Positions 8,309 to 16,343 of a stretch of 64,000 nucleotides of DNA are shown in pieces (the stretch's first letter is position 1; each line of letters begins with the position of its first letter). The notes beneath the pieces are model-generated. The model made no database searches and was not told the origin of the DNA. It worked only from the letters and a program-made list of their open reading frames with translations. Both the position numbers and the translations under genes were made by a program. This stretch comes from Lactobacillus taiwanensis DSM 21401 (lineage in GTDB: Bacteria > Bacillota > Bacilli > Lactobacillales > Lactobacillaceae), in the NCBI RefSeq assembly GCF_001436695.1, contig NZ_AYZG01000007.1, positions 50,069 through 114,068 on the forward strand, given 5' to 3'.

Positions 8309-8767
8309 GTGAAAGTTAAGCTTGAGCTTGATCCAGATCAGCAAGAGACAGAAATAACGATCCATGCTAAAAGTTTAACGCCTGAGGTAGAAAGAATTTA
8401 TCATCAACTTCAAACTGATTCAGAACATCCTGATCAAATTGAAGGGATGATGGACAATACTTCCTATTATTTAAGTATTAACGATATTCTCTTTTTTGAA
8501 ACAGACGCTAGGCAGGTAATGGCGCATACGACTAGGAATGCATATTTTGTTAAGTATAAATTATACGAACTAGAAAACTTATTAAGTGGGCAGTTCATGC
8601 GAGTATCGAAATCGACGATATTAAATTTAGATCAGATTTATGCTGTTACTAAATCGATCTCTAATTGTCAGATTAAGTTTCATGATTCATATAAAACTGT
8701 CTATGTTTCAAGAAGATATTACCGAGATTTAAATGAGAGATTAAAAGAGAGAAGGGCATTATCATGA
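8309..8767 (+). CDS. LytTR DNA-binding domain regulator without receiver domain
   Basis: 152 aa from the GTG at 8309, which is well placed behind AAGGAAGTGAG (8294-8304); an earlier GTG at 8300 overlaps that ribosome binding site. The C-terminal 100 residues form a LytTR domain: ISINDILFFETDARQVMAHT-like sheet, FMRVSKSTILNLDQIYAV, and a final VYVSRRYYRDLNERL. There is no phosphoacceptor receiver, so it belongs to the stand-alone LytTR type that often pairs with a membrane partner. The next gene overlaps it by four bases (ATGA) and encodes such a membrane protein, so the two are co-translated. Confidence 0.8.
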   Translation: MKVKLELDPDQQETEITIHAKSLTPEVERIYHQLQTDSEHPDQIEGMMDNTSYYLSINDILFFETDARQVMAHTTRNAYFVKYKLYELENLLSGQFMRVSKSTILNLDQIYAVTKSISNCQIKFHDSYKTVYVSRRYYRDLNERLKERRALS

Positions 8768-9522
8768 GAAAGGCAAGTTTTGGAAGAGTTCTTTGGGGGC
8801 TAGGTTTACTTGCGGCAGCTGCATTTTTAGTTTTAGATCAGCTCCACTTGATGCCACTAGAATTAGGTTTTTGGGCAATTTTTTGGACAGTTGTATTTGG
8901 AGCAACTTTGATTACATCATTAGTTAATAAAAGTTTAGGAGGCAGTATTTTTTCAATTGCATTCCTATTAATTATTTATGCAAAACCTCTACACATTGAG
9001 CGTATTGTTCCTTGGACAGTACTTTTAGCAGCATTTTTAATCTGGGGAGGTTTGAGATTAATTTTCAAGAAAAGCTGGAGACCGACTGTGATTATTAATG
9101 GTGAAAAAGTTAATGCTAATTGGTCAGACTTGAAGGCTCCACATAAATTTAAGGCTGAGCACGTATTCTCTGATACATCTAGTTCAGACAATGGTGACAA
9201 TATCGTAATTAGTGAAAAGATGTCTTCTACTTCGCGTTACATTCATTCGCAACACTTAGAAACGGTGACTGTGAATGTTTCAATGGGAGATGTTAATGTA
9301 TATCTTGATTCAGCTAAGCCTGCTGGGGATGAAGTAGTTGCTAATATCAATATGTCGATGGGAGATATAAATATTTATATTCCAACTTCTTGGCGAGTTG
9401 ATAATCAACTTGAACATAAATTTGGTGATTTTACTATTGAGGGTGATCAACCAGCAGAAGGGCCAACATTAGTACTTCAAGGTCGTGCTAACATGGGAGA
9501 TCTTACTATTAAGAGAGTTTAG
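8764..9522 (+). CDS. LiaF-like membrane protein paired with the LytTR regulator
   Basis: 252 aa. The first 100 residues form about four membrane helices (LLAAAAFLVLDQL, FWAIFWTVVFGATLI, IFSIAFLLIIYA, WTVLLAAFLIWGG). The soluble C-terminal half is a beta-rich repeat region with NVSMGDVNVYL, NMSMGDINIYI and RANMGDLTIKRV. The thrice-repeated S/A-M-G-D turn is typical of the LiaF / DUF4097 solenoid. LiaF-type proteins restrain cell-envelope stress signalling in Firmicutes; here the likely partner is the LytTR protein just upstream. That partnership is inferred from the four-base overlap. A hairpin terminator follows. Confidence 0.7.
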   Translation: MRKASFGRVLWGLGLLAAAAFLVLDQLHLMPLELGFWAIFWTVVFGATLITSLVNKSLGGSIFSIAFLLIIYAKPLHIERIVPWTVLLAAFLIWGGLRLIFKKSWRPTVIINGEKVNANWSDLKAPHKFKAEHVFSDTSSSDNGDNIVISEKMSSTSRYIHSQHLETVTVNVSMGDVNVYLDSAKPAGDEVVANINMSMGDINIYIPTSWRVDNQLEHKFGDFTIEGDQPAEGPTLVLQGRANMGDLTIKRV

Positions 9523-9570
9523 AACTAGAACAAGACAATCCATATTGAAATTTTAAATAAATATCCAAGT

Positions 9571-9617
9571 AAATTAGCACTTTTTTAGCACTCTAGGTAA
9601 AAAAGTGCTAATTTTTG
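9571..9617 (+). terminator. Terminator hairpin built from CIRCE-like half-sites
   Basis: TTAGCACTTTTTT (9574-9586) pairs with AAAAAAGTGCTAA (9599-9611) around a 12-base loop and is followed by TTTTT. It ends the LytTR operon. Both arms contain the HrcA half-site TTAGCACTT, and the loop holds a further AGCACTC. Confidence 0.7.
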
Positions 9618-9628
9618 TGTCTAAATAC

Positions 9629-9657
9629 TTGCTTTTCTTTTATAAACAATGTACTAT
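9629..9657 (+). promoter_or_regulatory. groESL promoter (sigma-A type)
   Basis: TTGCTT at 9629-9634 and TACTAT at 9652-9657 are separated by 17 bp. The CIRCE operator begins 12 bases downstream, so HrcA bound there would block transcription start. Confidence 0.65.
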
Positions 9658-9669
9658 CGTAATTGTAAG

Positions 9670-9696
9670 TTAGCACTTATGATATATGAGTGCTAA
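9670..9696. promoter_or_regulatory. CIRCE operator (HrcA binding site)
   Basis: TTAGCACTT, nine bases, GAGTGCTAA: the classic 9-9-9 inverted repeat with a single arm mismatch. HrcA, not encoded in this window, represses groESL here until heat shock. Confidence 0.92.
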
Positions 9697-9739
9697 GTAA
9701 TATAATTATAGATTTAAATTATGTACAGGAGGGACTAAC

Positions 9740-10024
9740 GTGTTACAACCAATCGGTGATCGCGTGATCGTTAAAGTAAAAGACGAAGAAGAAGAAAAAG
9801 TTGGAGGCATTGTCCTGGCTTCTAACGCTAAAGAAAAGCCTCAAATGGGCGAAATTATTGCCGTAGGAAATGGTAAGCGCAACGCAAATGGCGACTTAAT
9901 TCCTATGTCAGTTGCAAAAGGTGAAACTGTATTTTTTGATAAATACTCTGGCACTAACTTGAAGTACGAAGGCGAAAAGTACTTAGTTCTTCGTGAAAGC
10001 GACTTATTAGCTGTCGTTAAGTAA
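9740..10024 (+). CDS. groES: Co-chaperonin GroES (Hsp10)
   Basis: 94 aa, full length. Begins at a GTG (9740) behind AGGAGGG at 9727-9733. The sequence [12 protein letters not shown], the mobile-loop region [16 protein letters not shown] and the C-terminal [15 protein letters not shown] are standard. GroES caps the GroEL ring and encloses the folding chamber in the cytoplasm. It is co-transcribed with groEL 30 bases downstream, under the CIRCE operator at 9670-9696. Confidence 0.97.
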   Translation: MLQPIGDRVIVKVKDEEEEKVGGIVLASNAKEKPQMGEIIAVGNGKRNANGDLIPMSVAKGETVFFDKYSGTNLKYEGEKYLVLRESDLLAVVK

Positions 10025-10039
10025 TAAAATTTGAAATAA

Positions 10040-11686
<1,647 letters not shown>

Positions 11687-11728
11687 TTTAGAAACTAATT
11701 ACGTTTACTAATTTAATAGATTGATAAA

Positions 11729-11764
11729 ACACTCCATGATTTTTGATGATCATGGAGTGTTTTT
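11729..11764 (+). terminator. Intrinsic terminator of groESL
   Basis: A perfect 12-bp stem (11729-11740 with 11749-11760) and a T-run. It marks the left edge of the accessory island. Confidence 0.88.
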
Positions 11765-11834
11765 GTATAGTAGAGTATAATATCTTAATAAAAAATTAAA
11801 CTGTGATTTTTCATTAAGAAAGAAGATGACAGGG

Positions 11835-12662
11835 ATGACTATTGGCGAAGCTTTAAAAGAAACTAGAAAAAATCTAGGATTATCTCAAACTGAGATGGCG
11901 TATCCTATTCTGACAAAATCGTATTATTCTAAAATTGAACGAGGAATTCATGAGATTAATGCCAGTGATTTAATTAAGATTTTAGAGATGCATGACATTG
12001 ATATTAGTGAATTTCTGACAAAATGCGGGGTTAAGGATAATAGAATTGATAAAGAATATTGGGGAGAGCAGTTAAGCCGGGCATACTATGATCAAGACTT
12101 GAATAAGGTTAAAGAATTAGAATTAGAAATACCAAATATTAAAACAGATAACTATACTAAAGATCTTTTAAAATCGATGATTATTCTGAATAAGGCAAAT
12201 TTAAAGGGAAGTATAGATACCTTACCTAATGAAATAAAAAAACATGTTAAATCTCTAATTTTCAAAGCAGAAAATTGGAATAAAGAAAATCTTAGTTTAT
12301 TCTCAATCAGTCTTCCTTTATGGTCAGATCAAGAAATGAAACCAATAGTAACATCTCTTTTGAAAAAATATATTAATATTGAAAACTTTCCACGAGAGAT
12401 GCAAATTTTAGTTTCTTCAATAATGGTTAATTATCTGTCCCTATTGATTCGATCATCATCACAAAATTTAGACTTAGTAGAAGATATATTCATTTTATTA
12501 GATAATTTATCAGTAAAACCATTAAACTGCTTTGGAAAAATAATGAAAAATTTTTATCGAGCATATTTTCAAGGCGATGAGAAAAAAATACAGGATATCC
12601 TAGACTTTTTTACTAACAATAATATGAATAAAATTTCTGAAATTTTAAGGGTGTCAATTTAG
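11835..12662 (+). CDS. Rgg/GadR/MutR-family regulator (copy 2, module 1 of the island)
   Basis: 275 aa from the ATG at 11835; an in-frame ATG at 11826 adds three residues, but 11835 aligns with copy 1 (MKIGQ versus MTIGE) and is better spaced from AAAGAAG. An XRE helix-turn-helix (IGEALKETRKNLGLSQTEM, YYSKIERG) is followed by a helical repeat domain of about 210 residues that in this family binds peptide signals. Just past the stop lies an element shared with the region after copy 1, then a 79-aa membrane protein, a 16-residue peptide gene and an exporter. This arrangement suggests a peptide-responsive activator of those genes. Confidence 0.85.
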   Translation: MTIGEALKETRKNLGLSQTEMAYPILTKSYYSKIERGIHEINASDLIKILEMHDIDISEFLTKCGVKDNRIDKEYWGEQLSRAYYDQDLNKVKELELEIPNIKTDNYTKDLLKSMIILNKANLKGSIDTLPNEIKKHVKSLIFKAENWNKENLSLFSISLPLWSDQEMKPIVTSLLKKYINIENFPREMQILVSSIMVNYLSLLIRSSSQNLDLVEDIFILLDNLSVKPLNCFGKIMKNFYRAYFQGDEKKIQDILDFFTNNNMNKISEILRVSI

Positions 12663-12694
12663 ACACTTTTTATTTTGCACTAAAAATGTGAGTA

Positions 12695-12733
12695 AAATGA
12701 TAAATATAAAAAATAATTGTCTGTAAATATAAT
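12695..12733. promoter_or_regulatory. Rgg-associated conserved element with -10 box
   Basis: AAATGATAAATAT, then 14 bases, then TGTAAATAT, with the same spacing as at 2676-2711 downstream of Rgg copy 1. It ends in TATAAT (12728-12733), a good -10 for the 79-aa membrane protein gene; no good -35 is visible, which fits an activator-dependent promoter. AAAATGAT (12694-12701) recurs inverted at 12732-12739. Confidence 0.5.
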
Positions 12734-12817
12734 CATTTTCATAATCAGATTTATATGGATTTGAATTGGAACATGACATATAGTTTTCATATTTTACAAT
12801 AATGGAATGAGTTACGT

Positions 12818-13057
12818 ATGAATAACCAATTTCAATTTTATCTTATAATACTATCAATAATCGTGAGTTTTATTCTCTATTATATTATTCGACCAAGAAT
12901 TCCAATTTTATACGAAGCGTTAGTATGTACTTATGTAACTTTATTTTGTCTGTATTTGGTAATACAAGGAAAATACATCTTATTAATCGGTGTAGCTATT
13001 TTTACTGTGTTGTCTATTTACTATTGGAAAAAATATTATACTAAAAAAAGTAACTAA
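12818..13057 (+). CDS. Small hydrophobic membrane protein, possible immunity protein
   Basis: 79 aa, almost entirely hydrophobic, with three likely membrane helices (FYLIILSIIVSFILYYII, ILYEALVCTYVTLFCLYLVI, YILLIGVAIFTVLSIYYW) and a Lys-rich C-terminus (KKYYTKKSN). I do not recognise a family. It lies between Rgg copy 2 and the short peptide gene of module 1. Small helical membrane proteins in such positions are often immunity or export helpers for bacteriocins, but nothing in the sequence proves that here. The ribosome binding site is weak (GGAATGAG). Confidence 0.5.
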   Translation: MNNQFQFYLIILSIIVSFILYYIIRPRIPILYEALVCTYVTLFCLYLVIQGKYILLIGVAIFTVLSIYYWKKYYTKKSN

Positions 13058-13062
13058 TTCTT

Positions 13063-13125
13063 CAAATAATAAATTTTGGATTAATTAATCTTTTTAATAA
13101 AAAACACATTTTATTATAGTATAAT
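13063..13125 (+). promoter_or_regulatory. Promoter and operator region of the module 1 peptide gene
   Basis: CAAATAATAAATTT (13063-13076) matches one arm of the inverted repeat at 2674-2703 in reverse. The perfect palindrome GATTAATTAATC (13079-13090) follows. TATTATAGT (13112-13120), identical to the -10 region of the module 2 peptide promoter, runs into TATAAT (13120-13125). No consensus -35 is seen, in keeping with activation by a regulator. Confidence 0.5.
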
Positions 13126-13158
13126 TTAATAAAATATTTAAATAAGGAGGATTAAATT

Positions 13159-13209
13159 ATGCCGACAGTAGTATTAAATGCTCATCAAAATTTACAAAAC
13201 AATAAATAA
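13159..13209 (+). CDS. Leaderless 16-residue peptide, candidate pheromone of module 1
   Basis: The frame reads MPTVVLNAHQNLQNNK and stops with TAA. An ideal ribosome binding site (AAGGAGG, 13144-13150) stands eight bases before the ATG, stronger than most in the window, which argues for real translation of this tiny gene. There is no signal peptide and no Cys. It lies directly upstream of an ABC exporter and downstream of Rgg copy 2. Its position mirrors that of the 13-residue peptide in module 2. I infer a signalling peptide for an Rgg regulator; a translational leader for the exporter is the main alternative. Confidence 0.5.
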   Translation: MPTVVLNAHQNLQNNK

Positions 13210-13269
13210 TAGATGAGCGGAGAATAGTTACAATTCATTTTGTTGAATCCGTTCATCAAGGAGGACAAA

Positions 13270-15033
13270 ATGAAACATTTACAAAAATTAAACCAATACT
13301 TCAACGAATTAACTAGAACTTATCGTCTGTTCTTCAAATCGGCCCCTTTAGTTGCCACGTGTGTCTTATTACTTGCGCCACTTCAAGCTGTAATTCCTCT
13401 ACTTGCTGTGGCAGCAGGGCAAAAGGTAATTGATCAAGTTACTAATCATTCACCTTTTATGGAAATGATCATTGTATGGATTGTAGCTACTGCGTTTCAA
13501 CAATTTTTACCATCCCTTTCGACGATGGTTCAAGGAGTTCTAACAGATAAGTTAACAGGCTTCATCAATATTAGCTTGATGAAAAAATCTGAAGATTTGC
13601 AATCAATCAGTATTTTTGATGACAGCAAATATTTTGATGATTTACAAATGCTCAGAGATGATGCAAGCTGGCGTCCAGTTAATTTAATTGTTTTTGGTGT
13701 ATCAGTTTTGCAATCGTTTCTAACGCTAGCTTTTATGCTAATCTATCTAGCACGATACAATTAGTGGCTGGCATTGCTCTTATTAATTGTAATGGTGCCA
13801 CAGAGTATTTCTTACTACCGTATTCAGCAGCAGTCATTTGAAACAATGGTTGAAAGAAGCAAGAATGCGAGATATCTACATTACTATAGTAGTTTGTTGT
13901 TAGATCGCAGGGATGCTAAAGAAGTTAGACTTTTCAACATGTTTCCAAAGATCATCGAAAAATATATAAGCTTATTTGAACAAACTAAAAAAGATGTTAA
14001 TCAAATTCGTAGAAAGCAACTTACGACTAGTTCACTGTTTGTTGTATTAACTGTCGGAGTGTTTGGCTATGGTTTTTATTGGTTTACTAATTCAGTAAGA
14101 ACAGGTGCATTAGAAGTTGGCGTCTTATTGATGTTTGTTTCAGTAATTGGCTATATTTCTACCAGTATGGCTCGAGTAGTAGAAGACAGTAGTTTGTTAT
14201 ACGATTCATTATTATGGATTGAAAAATACTTTAATTTTCTTGGATATCAAGATGACTTTAAGAATGGTACGCAAAGTTTCCCCGATGATTTTAATGATAT
14301 TAATGTTAAGAATCTGTCTTTTACATATCCATTTTCTGATACTGAGATTTTGCACAATGTTAGTTTCTCAGTTAAAAGTGGAGAAAAAGTTGCAATTGTT
14401 GGAGAAAATGGGTCGGGAAAGTCTACTTTGGTAAAATTATTAATGCGTTTTTATGACCCGACTAATGGAAAAATTTCTGTTGATAACTATGATTTAAAAG
14501 ACATTAATATCTTTGACTTACATAAAAATTTATCAGCTACTTTTCAAGACTTTTCTCGCTTTAAATTAACTCTTAAAGAAAACGTGATTACCGGATATTC
14601 ATTCAATAAAGATAGGGTAAATAATGTTCTTAAAGCAGCTGGATTGGGTGATTTATTAGTTAATGATCATCTTAATCTGAATACGATGCTGGCTAAGGAT
14701 TTTGAAAATGGAACTGATTTGTCGGGCGGTCAATGGCAAAAAGTAGCTTTAGCACGAGACTTATATGCTGATGGTAAGATTGAATTTTTAGATGAACCAA
14801 CGGCAGCCTTAGATGCAAAAAGTGAATCAGAAATTTATCAACGCTTTTTGAAAGAAAATGATAAAAAGACAATTTTCTTTGTTACTCACCGATTGTCAGC
14901 AGTGAGGTTTGCTGATAAAGTATTATTTTTAGATAGTGGAAAAATTAGCGGGTTTGATACGCATACTAATTTGTTGCATACTAATCCAAAATATAAAGAA
15001 ATGTACGACTTACAGAAAAATGCATATCTGTAA
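13270..15033 (+). pseudogene. ABC exporter with fused ATPase, interrupted by an in-frame TAG
   Basis: One frame of 587 codons from ATG 13270 (behind AAGGAGG) to 15033, broken only by TAG at 13762-13764 within a membrane helix (IYLARYN*WLALLLL). Five or six helices precede the ATPase domain, which is complete: Walker A GENGSGKST (about codon 378), LSGGQWQK, FLDEPTAALD and the switch His in VTHRL. No N-terminal C39 peptidase domain. The flanking sequence on both sides of the stop remains clearly coding, so the lesion looks recent. It probably exported the 16-residue peptide or a related product. Restart at the TTG at 13774 has no ribosome binding site. A sequencing error is possible. Confidence 0.8.
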
Positions 15034-15057
15034 GATTCAATTTTGAAATAAGTAATT

Positions 15058-15092
15058 AAATTCTTCATGCAAGCAGCATGGAGAATTTTTTT
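15058..15092 (+). terminator. Intrinsic terminator of module 1
   Basis: AAATTCTTCATGC (15058-15070) pairs with GCATGGAGAATTT (15076-15088), one wobble, then a T-run. It separates the exporter from the next Rgg gene. Confidence 0.85.
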
Positions 15093-15183
15093 ATATAATT
15101 CATATAAAAATAAAGTAAAGATCAATTCTAATTGACTTAAAATTATTGGTAAATAAAGAAATAGGAAAAATACGGTGGAAATA

Positions 15184-16005
15184 ATGGAAAGAATCGAGAT
15201 AGGCAAATTTTTATATCGAGAACGTAAAAAGAGACACTTAACACAGAAAGAATTTCTAGGTGGGATAATTTCCGTTTCCCAGTATTCACGCGTAGAAAGT
15301 GGAGAGCAAGACTTAAGGACGAGTGAATTTTTTAAAATAGTACAGTTGAATCATATCAATATTACTAATTTATTAAATCCAAATGATCAAAAAGACAATA
15401 AGGAACTAGATGATAAAAAATTAAATGAATTGGCTGTTGCATTTTATGAACGGGATCTTAATAAGATAAAGCAAATTAAAGAAGAGTCTAAGAAAAATGA
15501 TGGTCTTACTACTTTATTATTAGACGCTACTTTGATGGAAAAAACTTTAGAAAATAATCTTGATGATCTTGATCCAAAAATAATAGAAAAATTTTCAAAA
15601 AAACTAGATGAAGCTGAAGATTGGACAACAGATAAGGTTTTTCTACAATTATTTGGAAGTTCAATGATGATTTTTAATATGGATCGGTTGAATATGTATA
15701 TTAAGAAAATTGTGAAAAGATATGGAAACACAATAAATCAATATTCTTTTGAAAGACAGAGAAGAATCGGTTCTATCTGTATTAATTATTTAGGAAGAAG
15801 TTATAAAGACAATGATAGAACTCAATTGAGTCAAGTCTTATTGCTTCTTTATAATATGTCAGCTATTCCAGATTTATTAATCTATAAGTTACTTGGCCAA
15901 TATTTTGAAGCATTATTTACAAATGATAGAGAAAAAGCTAATGAGTTGCTAAAAGTGTTATCTTTCTCAGGTTATGAGAAATTCATAATGAACTTACCAA
16001 AATAA
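15184..16005 (+). CDS. Rgg/GadR/MutR-family regulator (copy 3, module 2, lanthipeptide cluster)
   Basis: 273 aa from the ATG at 15184, with GGTGG five bases upstream; a GTG at 15175 is in frame but overlaps that site. The helix-turn-helix (IGKFLYRERKKRHLTQKEFLGG, SVSQYSRVESGEQDL) and the helical peptide-binding domain follow the family plan. MutR, a family founder, controls a lanthipeptide (mutacin) in Streptococcus mutans, so its place before lan genes has precedent. The stop codon touches a perfect 24-bp palindrome overlapping the promoter of the operon. I infer that it activates the lan operon in response to a short peptide, most simply the one at 16091. Confidence 0.87.
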   Translation: MERIEIGKFLYRERKKRHLTQKEFLGGIISVSQYSRVESGEQDLRTSEFFKIVQLNHINITNLLNPNDQKDNKELDDKKLNELAVAFYERDLNKIKQIKEESKKNDGLTTLLLDATLMEKTLENNLDDLDPKIIEKFSKKLDEAEDWTTDKVFLQLFGSSMMIFNMDRLNMYIKKIVKRYGNTINQYSFERQRRIGSICINYLGRSYKDNDRTQLSQVLLLLYNMSAIPDLLIYKLLGQYFEALFTNDREKANELLKVLSFSGYEKFIMNLPK

Positions 16006-16027
16006 AATTTGCAAATTTGCAAATTTT
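16004..16027. promoter_or_regulatory. Perfect 24-bp palindrome, probable Rgg operator
   Basis: AAAATTTGCAAA (16004-16015) is repeated exactly in inverse complement at 16016-16027. Inside it, AAATTTGC is also a tandem repeat. The right end overlaps the -35 box of the lan operon promoter and the left end overlaps the stop codon of Rgg copy 3. No T-tract follows, so an operator fits better than a terminator. Confidence 0.7.
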
Positions 16028-16053
16028 AACAAATATAGTTGAAAAAATATTAT
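16026..16053 (+). promoter_or_regulatory. Promoter of the peptide-lan operon
   Basis: TTAACA (16026-16031) and TATTAT (16048-16053) are 16 bp apart. The nine bases TATTATAGT recur in front of the module 1 peptide (13112-13120), 34-38 bases before the start codon in both cases. Confidence 0.55.
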
Positions 16054-16090
16054 AGTTTAATTAATTATTAATTAGAAAGGAGAGCGACTG

Positions 16091-16132
16091 ATGATTATAG
16101 TTACATTACCAGTTTTACCTAAGTCTAATTAA
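16091..16132 (+). CDS. Leaderless 13-residue peptide, candidate inducer of the lan operon
   Basis: The frame reads MIIVTLPVLPKSN and ends with TAA. AGAAAGGAG (16074-16082) gives a strong ribosome binding site eight bases before the ATG. The peptide is hydrophobic at the N-terminus and polar at the end, has no Cys and no secretion signal. Hydrophobic stretches such as IIV also occur in the short peptides read by streptococcal Rgg proteins, and leaderless signals of that class are known. It is the first gene after the palindrome, 28 bases before the lanthipeptide precursor. Function as a pheromone is inferred from position, size and family context. Confidence 0.55.
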   Translation: MIIVTLPVLPKSN

Positions 16133-16160
16133 TGAATTGAAAAAGATAGGAGTTTAAGTT

Positions 16161-16283
16161 ATGAAAGAATTAAATTTAGATGTAGAAAAATTTGATTTAG
16201 CAGATAATTTAGAGGTTATTTTAGAAGCTAATGGAGTTACATCTACAGGTTGTTGTAATGGTCCTTCAAAGTTACAAGGTTAG
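16161..16283 (+). CDS. Lanthipeptide precursor (LanA-like)
   Basis: 40 aa: leader MKELNLDVEKFDLADNLEV continuing ILEANG, then core VTSTGCCNGPSKLQG. It has an AGGAG site about eight bases upstream. The leader is acidic and carries FDL (residues 11-13), matching the F-N/D-L-D box that class I dehydratases bind. The core has Thr27, Ser28 and Thr29 just before Cys31-Cys32, so at most two (methyl)lanthionine rings, both within six residues. No GG or PR cleavage site is evident, and no LanP protease is nearby. It is followed by an attenuator-like hairpin and then lanB. It is too short for routine gene callers. A different RiPP class is unlikely given the LanB and LanC genes. Confidence 0.8.
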   Translation: MKELNLDVEKFDLADNLEVILEANGVTSTGCCNGPSKLQG

Positions 16284-16304
16284 TCATTAGCGTATTTATT
16301 TTGG

Positions 16305-16336
16305 AGGAGGTCTCTGCTTTTTGGTAGAGGCCTTTT
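16305..16336 (+). terminator. Attenuator-like hairpin between lanA and lanB
   Basis: Arms 16305-16315 and 16326-16336 pair over about 11 bp with several G/T wobbles, followed by a short T-rich run. Read-through terminators between precursor and enzyme genes are common in lanthipeptide operons and keep precursor in excess. Confidence 0.6.
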
Positions 16337-16343
16337 GTGTATT

